64,000 bases of DNA from Phaeacidiphilus oryzae TH49 (GTDB taxonomy: Bacteria > Actinomycetota > Actinomycetes > Streptomycetales > Streptomycetaceae). The position numbers and the translations under genes are program-made. Of the stretch, positions 27,258-38,052 are shown one piece after another. Each line of letters begins with the position of its first letter. Position 1 is the first letter of the stretch. The DNA is taken from assembly GCF_000744815.1 (NCBI RefSeq), contig NZ_JQMQ01000005.1, positions 2,116,055 to 2,180,054 on the forward strand, in the 5' to 3' direction. The notes beneath the pieces were generated by a model. That model made no database searches. It was not told where the DNA came from and saw only the letters and a program-made list of their open reading frames with translations.

Positions 27258-27301
27258 CGGCGGAAACGGTCAGCGGCGGGCGGCGGAAACGGTCAGCGGC
27301 G
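27257..27301. repeat. 23-bp period direct repeat, two copies
   Basis: A 22-base sequence beginning GCGGCGGAAACGGTCAG occurs at 27257-27278 and again at 27280-27301, straight after the haemerythrin stop. It lies between convergent genes. Confidence 0.85.
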
Positions 27302-27332
27302 GCCGGCGGGAACGGCGGCCGGCGGGCCGCTG

Positions 27333-27941
27333 CTACTTCCCGCCCGAGGACCCGGCCGGCGCGGAGGCCGCGGACGCCGGCGCGTCCCCCGCCACCGACA
27401 TGTCCAGCACATGGAGGCCGCGCCTGGGCGCGACCGCCAGGTGGTAGCGGACGCCGCCCTGGCGCAGTTCGTGACCGGTCCCGCTGCTGGCCCTGCCGAA
27501 CTCGGCGGTGAGCCAGCCGTCGACCTCGGTTCCGGCACCGCCGGGCGCGGCCGCCGCACACGCCTTCAGGAAGTCCTCGGCGGCCGCGGTGTCGGCGCCC
27601 ACGGCCTGGCAGGTGAGTTCGGCGGGGGCGGAGGGCAGGTCGCCGGCCTCCACCGCCTCGGTGATCAGCTTCCCGGTCTGGGCGCGGCCGATCCGCAGGT
27701 CCCGCCGGGTCTCGTGGCCGGTGTCGACCTTGCGGTAGGCGAGCTTCCAGCCGTGGGCGGCGAGGGCGTCCTCGAAGGACCCCTGGCTGACCCCGGTCAG
27801 CGCCGCCATCCCGTCCGAGCTGCCGGCGGCGCTGTCGCTGGAGGGTGAGCGGCCGCCCGAGCAGCCGGTGAGGACGGAGGTCAGCGCGACGGCGGCGATG
27901 AGCGCGGACGCCAGCGCGGCGGGGCGGGCACGGTTCGGCAT
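27333..27941 (-). CDS. Putative lipoprotein, coupled to the giant DUF11 protein gene
   Basis: The protein starts with a lipoprotein signal (MPNRARPAALASALIAAVAL, lipobox LTGC, Cys about residue 27) and then about 175 exported residues, partly Ser/Gly/Ala-rich at both ends. The core (FEDALAAHGWKLAYRKVDTGHETRR... and FGRASSGTGHELRQGGVRYHL) is not recognised. ATG 27941 has GGGAG eight bases upstream. A second in-frame ATG at 27980 overlaps the TGA of the giant surface-protein gene (TGATG), so translational coupling to that gene is likely whichever start is used. The coupling suggests a joint role at the cell surface. Confidence 0.75.
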   Translation of the reverse strand: MPNRARPAALASALIAAVALTSVLTGCSGGRSPSSDSAAGSSDGMAALTGVSQGSFEDALAAHGWKLAYRKVDTGHETRRDLRIGRAQTGKLITEAVEAGDLPSAPAELTCQAVGADTAAAEDFLKACAAAAPGGAGTEVDGWLTAEFGRASSGTGHELRQGGVRYHLAVAPRRGLHVLDMSVAGDAPASAASAPAGSSGGK

Positions 27942-27979
27942 GGCAGCGGCTCCCGGATAGGGGCGGATTCGAGGGGTCA

Positions 27980-30900
27980 TCAGGTCTGCTTCCGGCGCCG
28001 GAGGAAGGCGGTGAGCAGCACCCCGCCGGCGAGGATCAGGGCCAGGCCGAGCTCGGCGGCCAGGGAGACGAACCCGCCGGCGCCGGTGTGGGAGAGCTGC
28101 GGCCGGGGCCCGGCCGGGCGCGGTCCGCTCGGCGCGATCACCTTCGGCAGCGCGGAGTTCGGCTGGTTGTGGTTGTTCGACGGCCGCGGGTCGGGGGTGT
28201 CGGCGTGGACCACGGCGACGTTCTCCAGGTCCGAGCCGTCGCCGCGGTATCCGGCGGCCAGCAGGGCGGTGAACCGGTAGGCCCGCGAGGTGCCCGGCAT
28301 CAGCAGCGGATAGGTGCGGCAGACCACCGCACGGCCCTCGGCGGTGCAGCCGTCCGGCGAGGAGACGAAGCTGATGCCGTTCGGCAGCGGGTCCTTGACC
28401 ACCACGCCGTGGGCGGCGGACGGCCCGTGGTTGGTGACGGTGATCAGGTAGCCGAAGATGGTGCCGGGCCGTACGGCGTCCGCCCCGACGGTGGTCTTCC
28501 GGGTGGAGAGGTCGGCCTCGGCGCGGACCGGCACCGGGCCGCTGCTCGCCGAGTTGTTCGAAGGGTCGGGGTCCGGGGTGTCCGCGGAGACCTCGGCGCG
28601 GTTCTCCACCGAGCCGCCGTCGGCCAGGGCCGGGTCGACGTCCGCGGTCACCGTGAAGGTCCGCTCACCGCCGACCGCGAGCTCGCCGACCAGGCAGCTG
28701 AGGGTGCGGCCGGAGACCAGGCAGCCGCCGGTGTCCGAGCGGTAGGTCAGTCCGTCCCCGAGGGTGTCGGTGACCACCGCGTTCCGTGCCTCCGAGGGAC
28801 CGTTGTTGACCACCCGCACGGTGAACTCGGCGCTGGTGCCGGCGGTGGCCGAGGCCGGGCCGGTCTTGGTGATGCCGAGGTCGGCGGAGGCCACGCTGGG
28901 CGGCCATTCGACGGTGGTCTCGGTGTCGGACGGGTCCAGGCTGCCGGTGTCGCTGGTCAGCGTGGCCGTGTTGGACAGCGCGGTGCCGGGCGGCACGTCG
29001 GCGGAGAGCCGGACGGTGATCCGGTAGGTGAGTTCCTGACCCGGCGTCAGCACGCCGCCCGGCGGCACGCAGGTGATCGAGGTCCCGCTGCCGGTGCAGT
29101 CGGGGGAGTCGGCCCGGACGAAGGCGAGCCCGGGGGCGAGCGGGTCGGAGGCGACCACCCCGGTGGCCGTCGAGGGGCCGCTGTTGCCGATCGTGAGGGT
29201 GAAGGTGGACTCCGAGCCGGCCGCCGGCGCGGTCTCCGGAGCGGTCTTGGTGATCCGCAGGTGGGCGTCGGCCGCCACCGGGATCGCCCCGGTGTCCGCG
29301 GTGTTGTTGGACTCGTCCGGGTCGTGGGTGGCGGCCCCGACCGTCGCCCCGGCGTGCACCGAGTCGCCGGCGGCGAGGCCCGGATCGACCTCGGCGGTGA
29401 CCGTGATCCAGGCCTCCTGGCCGGCCCCGAGGACGCCCAGCGGGCAGCTGAGGGCCCCGGCGGCGAAGGTGCAGCCGCCGGTGTCCGACCGGTAGCCGAG
29501 GCCCGGGCCGAGCTCCGGGTGGAGCACCACGCCGTTCGCTTCGGAGGGGCCGTGGTTGGTCACGTGGAAGGTGAACTCCGCGGTGTCGCCTGCGGTGACG
29601 GTGGCCGGGCCGGTCGCGGTGACGGCCAGGTCGGCGTCGGCGCGGACCGGGATCGGGCCGGTGTCCGCGGTGTTGTCGGCGGGGTTCGGGTCCTCGGTGT
29701 CCGAGTCGGTGGTGGCCGTGTTGTGGACGGTGCTGCCCTCCGGCGCGGCCGCGTCCACCAGGGCGGTCACCGTGAACGAGGTCCGGGCGCCGGGCGCCAG
29801 GGTGCCCAGGGGGCACTCCAGCCCCGCGCCGCCCGGGGTGCAGCCGCCGGTGTCGGACTGGTGGGTGAGCCCGGCGCCGAGGGCGTCCTCCACCCGGACG
29901 TTCTGGGCGGCGGACGGCCCGTTGTTGACGACCGTGATGGTGAACTCGGCGGTGCCGCCCGCGGTCACCGAGGCCGGGCCGGTCTTGGTGACGGCCAGGT
30001 CCGCGATGGCGGCGGAGGTCGGCCAGGAGGCGTGCGAGCTGTTGTTCGCCGGGTCCGGGTCCGCGGTGGCGGAGGACGCGGTGGCGGTGTTGGTCAGCAC
30101 CGTGCCGGCCGCCAGGTCCGCGGCCACATGGACGGTGATGCGGTAGGTGAGCTCCTGGCCGGGCGCCAGGTCGCCGCCGGGCGGGGTGCAGGTGACCGTG
30201 CCGGCGGTGTCGGTGCAGTCCGCGGAGTCGGCGGAGACGAAGGTCAGGCCGGCCGTCAGCGGGTCCCTGAGCACCACCTCGTGGGCGGTGGACGGGCCCG
30301 CGTTCCCCAGCACCACGGTGAACACCGCGTCCTGGCCGGCCACCGGGGGCTGGTCCGGCGCGCTCTTGAGGACGTGGACGTCGGCCTCGGCGGTGACCGG
30401 GATCGGGCCGGTGTCGGCGGAGTTGTCGTCCGGGTTCGGGTCGGCGGTGTCCGAGGCCACGGTCGCGGTGTTGCGGACCGTGTCGGCGGAGGTCAGCCCC
30501 GGGTCCACCGTGGCCGTCACGGTGAAGGTGTGGGCGTCCCCGGCCGCGAGCGTGCCCAGCGGGCAGGTCAGCACCTGCCCGGCAGCCGTGCAGCCGCCGG
30601 TGTCCGAGACATGGCTCAACCCGGCGCCCAGGGTGTCGGTCACCCGCACGTTCTGCGCGTCCGAGGGACCCGGGTTGCTCACCGCGATCGTGAACACCGC
30701 CTCCCCGCCCGCCGTCACCGACGCCGGACCGGTCTTGGCGATCGCCAGATCCGCACCCGAGGTGGCGCCCAGCCAGTCCACGTGGGACGTGTTGTTCGAC
30801 CCGTCCGGGTCCGCAGTCGAGGAGCTCGCCGTACTGGTGTTGGAGAGGACGGTGCCCGGGGCGACGTTCGCCGCCACCCGGACGGTGATGTGGTACGTCA

Positions 30901-33900
30901 GCTCCTGCCCCGCCGCCAGATCGCCGCCGGGCGGGGTGCAGGTGACCGTGCCGGCGGTGTCGGTGCAGTCCGCCGAGTCGGCGGAGACGAAGGACAGGCC
31001 GGCCGTCAGCGGGTCCCTGAGCACCACCTCGTGGGCGGTGGCGGGTCCGGCGTTGCCCAGCACCACGGTGAACACCGCCGTCTGCCCGGCGACCGGGGCG
31101 GTGTCCGGGGCGGTCTTGTGGACGTAGAGGTCGGCCTCGGCGGTGACCGGGATGGGGCCGGTGTCCGCGGAGTTGTCGTCCGGGTTCGGGTCGGCGGTGT
31201 CCGAGGCCACGGTCGCGGTGTTGCGGACCGTGTCCGCGGAGGTCAGCCCCGGGTCCACCTTCGCCGTCACCGTGAAGGTGTGGGCGTCCCCGGCGGCCAG
31301 CGTGCCCAGCGGGCAGCTCAGCACCTGCCCGGCAGCCGTACAGCCGCCGGTGTCCGAGACATGGCTCAACCCGGCGCCCAGGGTGTCGGTCACCCGCACG
31401 TTCTGCGCGTCCGAGGGACCCGGGTTGCTCACCGCGATCGTGAACACCGCCTCCCCGCCCGCCGTCACCGACGCCGGACCGGTCTTGGCGATCGCCAGAT
31501 CCGCACCCGAGGTCGAGGTCTGCCAGTCCACGTGGGCGGTGTTGTCGGCCTCGTTCGGGTCCTCGGTGCCGCTGGTCGCGGAACTGGTGTTGGAGAGAGT
31601 GGTGCCCGGGGCGACGTTCGCCGCCACCCGGACGGTGATGTGGTAGGTCAGCTCCTGCCCCGGCGTCAACTCCCCGCCGGGAGGCAGGCACTGCACATGC
31701 CCGGCACTCTCGGAGCAGTCCGGGGAGTCGGCGGAGACGAAGCTCAGGCCGGGCGACAGCGGGTCCGTCAGCACCACGCCATGGGCGGTGGACGGCCCGG
31801 CGTTGCCGACCATGACGGTGAAGACCGCCGTCTCCCCGGCGACCGGCGCGCCGGCCGGGGCCGCCTTGCGGACGTAGACGTCGGCCAGGGCGGAGACCGG
31901 GATCGGGCCGGTGTCGGCGGAGTCGTTGTCCGGGTTCGGGTCGGCGGTGTCCGAGGCCACGGTCGCGGTGTTGCGGACCGTGTCGGCGGAGGTCAGCCCC
32001 GGGTCCACCCTGGCCGTGACGGTGAAGCTCCGCGAGTCCCCCGCCGCCAGCGTCCCGACCGGGCAGGTCAGCGTCTGCCCGGCCGCCGTGCAGCCGCCGG
32101 TGTCCGAGACATGGCTCAACCCGACGCCCAGGGCGTCGGTCACCCGCACGTTCTGCGCGTCGGAGGGGCCGTCGTTGGTCACCAGCACGGTGAAGACGGC
32201 GTCCTGACCCGCCGTCACCGTCGCCGGGCCGGTCTTGGTGATCGCCAGGTCGGCGCCCGCGGTGGAGACCGGCCAGGTCGCCGTGGCGCTGTTGTTGTCC
32301 GGCTCGGTGTCCTCGGTGCCGCTGGTCGCGGTGGCGGTGTTGGACAGCACCGTGCCGGCGGCCAGGTCCGCGGCCAGCCGGACCGTGAGGTGGTAGGTGA
32401 TCTCCTGGCCGGGTGCCAGCTCGCCGCCCGGCGGCTCGCAGGTGACCGCGCCGCCGCTGTCCGCGCAGTCCGCGGAGTCGGCCGAGTCGAAGGAGAGCCC
32501 GGGCGCCAGCGGGTCGGTGACCAGCACCCCGTACGCGGTGGAGGGGCCGGCGTTGCCGACCATGACGGTGAAGACCGCCGTCTGCCCGGCGACCGGCGCG
32601 GTGGCCGGGGCCGCCTTGCCGACGTAGACGTCGGCCTGGGCGGTGACCGGGATCGGGCCGGTGTCCGCCGAGTTGTTCGACGGGTCCGGGTCGGCGGTGT
32701 CCGCGTCCACGGTCGCGGTGTTCCGCACGGTGTCGGCCGAGGTGAGGCGGGAGTCGACGGTCGCCGTCACGGTGAAGGTGTGGGCGTCCCCGGCGGCCAG
32801 CGTGCCCAGCGGGCAGGTCAGCACCTGCCCGGCGGCCGAGCAGCCGCCGGTGTCCGAGGCGTACGCCAGACCGGCCCCGAGGGTGTCGGTGACCTGGACG
32901 TTCTGCGCGTCCGAGGGGCCGTGGTTGCTGACCGTCACGGTGAACTCGGCGGGCTCGCCGGCGGTCACCGAGGCCGGTCCGGTCTTGGCGAGGGCCAGGT
33001 CCGCGCCGGTGGCGGCGAGCGGCCAGACGACGGTGTCGGTGTTGTTGGACTGGTCGGTGTCCGGGGTCGTGGTGGTCGCGGTGACCGTGTTGGACAGCTC
33101 GGTGCCGGCGGTCAGGTCCGCGGCCACCTGGACGGTGATGTGGTAGGTCAGCTGCTGACCCGCCGTCAGTTCGCCGCCGCCGGACGGGACGCAAGTGACC
33201 GTCCCGCCGCTGTCCGCGCAGTCCGGGGAGTCGGCCGAGACGAAGGTCAGCCCTGGGGCGAGCGGGTCGGTGGCGACCACGCCGCGGGCGGTGGAGGGCC
33301 CGGAGTTGCCCACCACCAGGGTGTAGACCGCCGTCTCACCGGCCGTGGGGGCCACCGCGGGCGGGGTCTTGTGGACGTACACGTCGGCCTGGGCCTCGAC
33401 CGGGATCGGGCCGGTGTCCGCCGAGTTGTTGGCGTCCACCGGGTCCGGGGTGTCCGAGCCGACCGCCGCCGCGTTGTGGACGGTGCTGCCGGGCGTGGAG
33501 TCGGCGGCGACCCGGGCGGTCACGGTGAAGCTCGTGACGGCCCCGGCGGCCAGCGTGCCCAGCGGGCAGGTCAGACCCTGGCCTGCGGCGGAGCAGCCGC
33601 CGGTGTCCGAGACGTACGTCAGGCCGTCCCCGAGGGTGTCGGTGACCACGGTGTTCTGCGCGTCCGAGGGGCCGTGGTTGGTGACCGTGACGGTGAACTC
33701 CGCGGTCTCGCCCGCGATCGCGGAGGGCGGACCGGTCTTGGTGATGCCGAGGTCGGCGGAGGCCTCCGAGGACGGCCAGGACACGGTGGAGGTGTTGTTC
33801 GACTGGTCGGCGTCGGCGCTGGAACTGCTCGCCGTCGCGGTGTTGGTCAGCACGGTCCCGGCGGTGACCGCGGGGCCGACCCGGACGGTGACGGTGTAGG

Positions 33901-36900
33901 TCACCGCCTCACCGGGCGCCAGTACTCCCCCGGGCGGGGTGCAGGTCAGCGTCCCGCCGCTGGCGCCGCAGTCCGGCGAGTCCGCGCCGGCGAAGCTCAG
34001 GCCCGCCGCCAGCGGGTCGGTGACCACCACCCCGGTGGCCGTGGACGGGCCGTTGTTGCCGACCTTGAGGGTGAAGACGGTGTCCTCCCCCGCCACCGGG
34101 GGTACGGCCGGGGCGCCCTTGTCCACGTACACGTCGGAGTCGACCTGGACCGGGATGGGCCCGGTGTCGGCGGAATTGTTGTCCGGGACCGGGTCGTCGG
34201 TGTCGGCGGTCACCGAGGCGGTGTTGTGGACGGTGTCGGAGTCGGTCAGCGCCGGGTCGACCCCGGCGGTGACGGTGAAGACCGCCGAGTCGCCGGCGGC
34301 CAGGCTGCCCACCGGGCAGGAGAGCACCGAGCCGGCGGCGGTACAGCCGCCGGTGTCCGAGACATAGCTCAGACCGTCCCCGAGGACATCGGTGACCAGG
34401 GCGTTCTGCGCGTCCGAGGGGCCGTGGTTGGTGACCGTGACCTCGAAGACCGCGTTCCGGCCCGCGGTCACCGAGGCCGGTCCGGTCTTGGTGATCGACA
34501 GGTCCGCACCGGCGGCCGAGGCGGGCCAGGTGGCGGTGTCGTCGTTGTTGGCGGTGTCCGGGTCGGGGGTGTCGCTGGTGACCGAGGCGCTGTTGGTGAT
34601 CAGCGTCCCCGGCAGGACCGAGGGAGCCACTTCGGCCGTGACGCTGTACTGGACGGAGTCGCCGGCGGCGAGGGTGCCCGGGACGCAGGTGAGGGTCTGT
34701 CCGGCGGCGGTGCAGCCGGCCGGGGCGGCGTCCACGAAGGCCAGTTGGGGCGGGAGGACGTCGGTGACGACCACCCCGGCGGCGTCCGAGGGCCCGTTGT
34801 TGGTGGCGGTGAGGGTGAAGGTGGTGCGGTCGCCCGCGACCGGCGGGGTCTGGGAGACCGTCTTCTCCATCGCCACGTCGGCAGACGGGGTGATGGGGGT
34901 CGGCGGGGGTGCCACCGCGCTGGTGTTGTTCGACTCGTCCGGGTCCTCGGTGTCGGAGCTGACCTTGGCCGTGTTGCCGAGGTCGCTGCCGTCCCCGGTG
35001 TAGGAGGAGGCGATCTTGACGGTGAAGGTCCAGCTCCGGTCCGCGCCGGCGGCCAGGGTGGGTTCGGGGCCGCAGCTGACGATCTGCCCGCTCGCGGTGC
35101 AGCCGTCGACGGAGGAGACGAAGGAGAGGCCGGCCGGCAGGTCGTCGGTCACCAGCACGCCGCTCGCGGTGGACGGCCCGGCGTTGTGGACGGCGACCGT
35201 GTAGTCGTAGGTCTCGCCGGGGGCGATCGGGCCGGTGCGGTCGGCCTGCTTGGTGATGCTCAGGTCGGCCTGCGGCTCCAGCACGGCCACCGTGTTCGAG
35301 CAGGACGCCGCCATGCTCGCGGGGTCCCCGGCCACGCAGACCTGGTTGTCCGAGGTGACGGTGTTGGCCAGGGAGGCGTTGCCGGTGTCCGGGTCGGAGA
35401 CCCGCACGGTGTAGCCGAGAGTCACCGTGCCCGGGGAGTCCGGGGTCCCGGCCGGTACGTCCCCGGTCCAGTGCAGGGTGTGCGCGGAGGAGTCGTAGGT
35501 CGGCGGGTCGACCGAGCCGGCGGCGGAGGAGGTGGCCGTCATACCGGTCGGCGGGCCGGTGTCGTCGACGACGTCGGAGAGGTCGTCGGTGATCCCCAGC
35601 GAATCGACCTGACCGGGCGTCGGATTGCTGATCGTGATCGTGTAGTGGACGTCCTGGCCCGGTCTGGCCTCGGTCCGGTCCGCGCTCTTGGTGATGGTCA
35701 TCCCACCGGAGGTGGTGAGGCAGGCGCCGAAGTCGGAGGCGAGGGCCAGACTGGGGGTCAGATCACTGACCTGGTCCGGGCCGTTGGTGTTGCGGGCGTC
35801 CGGACAGGTCGTCGGCGTGAGGATCCCGGGCGCGGTGGTGACATCGACCGAGACCGTGCAACTCGCCGGGCCCGGCCCCACCGAGGCGCCGGAGAGCGAG
35901 ACGGTGGAGCCGGAGGCGCTGACCGTGCCGCCCTCGCAGTCCGTGGTGGCGTTGGGCGCGGGGGCGAGCGCCAGGCCGGCCGGCAGGGTGTCGGTGAACC
36001 CCATGTCGTTCTGGCCGGTGTTGCCGGCGGCTGTGGTCGCGGTGAAGGTGAGCCGGCTGGTGCCGCCGACCGGGACGGTCGAGGGGCTGAAGGCCTTGGT
36101 CAGGGTGGCCTGGGTGGTGCTGGCGAAGAGGACCGAGCCGATCTGGAAGGCGTTGGCGGTGTCGCCGGGGGTCCAGGTGCGGGTCGAGCAGTCGGTGCCG
36201 ATCGGGCTGCTGCTCGCCTGCGGCCAGGCCAGGAGCTTGTAGTAGCCGGGGCCGTCGGCGGTGAAGTCCTGGGTGCCCAGGACCGTCGAGTAGGCCACAT
36301 TGCTGTGGTGCGGGGTCACCGACAGCGAAACCGGATTGGGGGTCAGCTTGGTGGGCGAGCCGTCCTGTTTGACCCACTGGTAGTAGACCTGGTCGGTGAT
36401 CCCGCAGTCCGGGGAGGCCGTGGTGGACACGAAGTTGGGGTTGTCGGCGTCCAGCACGAAGATCGGGTTGGTCACCACTCCGGTGTCGGTGGTGACCCAG
36501 CCGAAGCCGGCCTGGCTGTTGGGGTTGGTGCCCGGCCAGGCGGTGTCGTAGGGCAGCCGCATCAGCGGGCGGCCGACGAGGGCGCAGGCGGCGAAGGCGC
36601 GCACGTCCAGCGTGAACGGGACGGTGACCGTCCCCGAGGCGAAGGTGAGCAGCGCGCTGAGGGTCACCGGGTGGCTGGGGCAGACCGGGGTGTCGAAGGC
36701 GGCGTCGCCGCGCATGGCGATGTAGAGGTGGTCGTTGGGACCGTCGTGGACGATCTGCAGGATCTGGTAGTCGTTGTTGATGCTGGGGCCGTAGACGCGG
36801 CTGCTGATCACGTCCATGATCCCGTCCCCGTTCGCGTCGTACTCGACGAGGGTCGGCAGCTGGCCGGCCGGGACGGTGACCTCCAGGTCCAGCCGCATCT

Positions 36901-37541
36901 CCGAGTCGGCGCTGTTCGGCTTGTTGGCATAGCCGAGGACGGTCACCTGCGGCGAGGTCACCGCGGTGGCCCGGGGCCGCGCGGCGGCGCGGGGCGGGCG
37001 GCGGCGCGAGGGGCGGGGATCCGCGTGGAGGGACGGGGGCGGCGCTGCGCGGGCGCGGGCCGGCGCCCGGCTTCCGGCAGACCGCACTGCCCGCCCTGGT
37101 CGGCAGCGTCAGCTCCCGCGCGCGGGGGGCGGCGCCCGCCACCTGGTACCGCACGGTCGCCACCTGCCCCGGGTGCAGCGAGCCCGCCCAGACCAGCGCT
37201 CCACCGCGAAGGGCGACCTTCCCGGCATCGGCCACCGCCCCGCCCGCCGGCCTCAGCCCCAGCGACAGTTCCCGCCCCAGCTCCTGACGGACCGTCACTC
37301 CGTCCAACCGCTGCGACCCGCGATCGGCGATCCTGACGACCGCCGTCCGAGCGGCGCCGGTCCGCGCTGCGGCACCGAGCGTCGTCGTACTCACCGACAG
37401 ACCGGGCACTCCGTGGGCGCAGTCCACCGATCCCGGCACGGCGGGCGCGGCGGGCGCGGTGGCGCCGGAGAACAACGGCAGCAGCAGGATCAGCACCAGG
37501 GAATGCGCCAGCCCCGACAGGAGTCTCGACCTGACGGGCAT
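27980..37541 (-). CDS. Giant DUF11-repeat cell-wall protein with sortase-like signal; frame broken near the N-terminus
   Basis: The protein would have about 3,186 residues. A signal peptide lies at the start (MPVRSRLLSGLAHSLVLILL...), with GGAGGG three bases before the ATG at 37541. After about 155 residues the frame is lost in a Pro/Arg-rich, GC-extreme linker (36965-37075), and coding continues in the next frame to 27980. The following 600 residues hold a calcium-loop-like DANGDGIMD and DUF7933/DUF7927-like sandwiches. From about 35270 to 28130 come some nineteen DUF11 repeats of 120-130 residues, mostly alternating type A (KTGPASVTAG...SDTGGC) and type B (VAGxxAVFT...SADSxDC). Each has one or two Cys pairs. 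The end is LSHTG, a membrane helix (LALILAGGVLLTAFL) and RRRKQT, as in LPXTG/LAXTG sortase substrates. Inferred: a long fibre or adhesin on the cell wall. The frameshift may be a sequence error or a real inactivation. Confidence 0.85.
28130..35270 (-). repeat. Tandem DUF11 coding repeats (about 375-bp units, A-B pairs of about 750 bp)
   Basis: The gene is an array of 360-390-bp units. Two-unit periods of 750 bp are clearest at 30390-30763 versus 31140-31513. The stretch 30591-30763 is identical over 173 bases to 31341-31513. Units at the edges are more divergent than those in the centre, as expected for growth by unequal crossing over. Confidence 0.9.
36965..37075 (-). other. Frameshift interval in the giant DUF11 gene
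   Basis: The signal-peptide frame reads sensibly down to SAVCRKPGAGPRPRS, and the downstream frame is sensible from TAVTSPQVTVLGYANKP. Between them one extra base (or two missing) is needed to join the two. The DNA consists of repeated GGGGC/GGCGGCG runs, a typical place for indel errors or slippage. Confidence 0.75.
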
Positions 37542-38052
37542 ACGCCCTCCAAGGGGGTGCCTTCACACGCGGTGACCGGCGGTCGGTCGGATCATCTTTT
37601 GCGCCTCCCACGCCGAAACCGCCACGACCGCCACGCCGATTGCCCCGAACGCCCCGCCCAACACCACCCATTCAGCCCCGCCCCACCCCCACGGCCCCGC
37701 CCCGCACCCCCCGAAGCAGCCCGGTCATGTGCCCCCGACCGTTGCCCGAGCACCCGAGCGCCCACCATGGGGAGCAACACCCCGGCGGGTCGACCCCGGG
37801 ACTTCCGCAAGACGCCACCCCGTGCGCCGAGCCGCCGGAGGGTGCGGAACCGCACGGAAGACGGCCCGAAGAGCCGAGCCCTCAGGGGCGCGGGGAACAG
37901 CGCGACCGGCCGCTGACGTGCCGCCAGACGGCTACGGGGCCCGGGTCGCAACCCGGGCCCCGATGCCGCCGGCGGCGCCGTAGCCGCCCAGCCGCGCTGT
38001 TTCCCGCACCCCTGGGGCCGGCCCTCCGGGCCGAACCGTGGGGGCGCCGGCC
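37542..38052. other. Intergenic region, 511 bases, with terminator and a Streptomyces-type dispersed motif
   Basis: No gene is supported. The region holds the promoter of the giant surface gene near 37542-37620 and, at about 37883-37912, a CAGGGGCGCGGGGAAC...GCGCGAC motif that I know as a frequent intergenic sequence in Streptomyces. A hairpin lies at 37935-37962. Confidence 0.6.
37935..37962. terminator. Hairpin terminator after the C1B peptidase gene
   Basis: CGGGGCCCGGGT (37935-37946) pairs perfectly with ACCCGGGCCCCG (37951-37962) around CGCA. It is about 90 bases downstream of the minus-strand peptidase stop at 38053. Confidence 0.75.

Noticed and set aside
28130-35270. The regular 375-bp repeats as a CRISPR or satellite array
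   Set aside because: The repeats are translated in one continuous frame with protein-level conservation, and unit length is far above CRISPR size.
28088-37336. A 3,082-codon open frame antisense to the giant DUF11 gene
   Set aside because: High GC removes stop codons from the opposite strand. The translation is low-complexity Gly/Arg/Val without domains, so it is a shadow.
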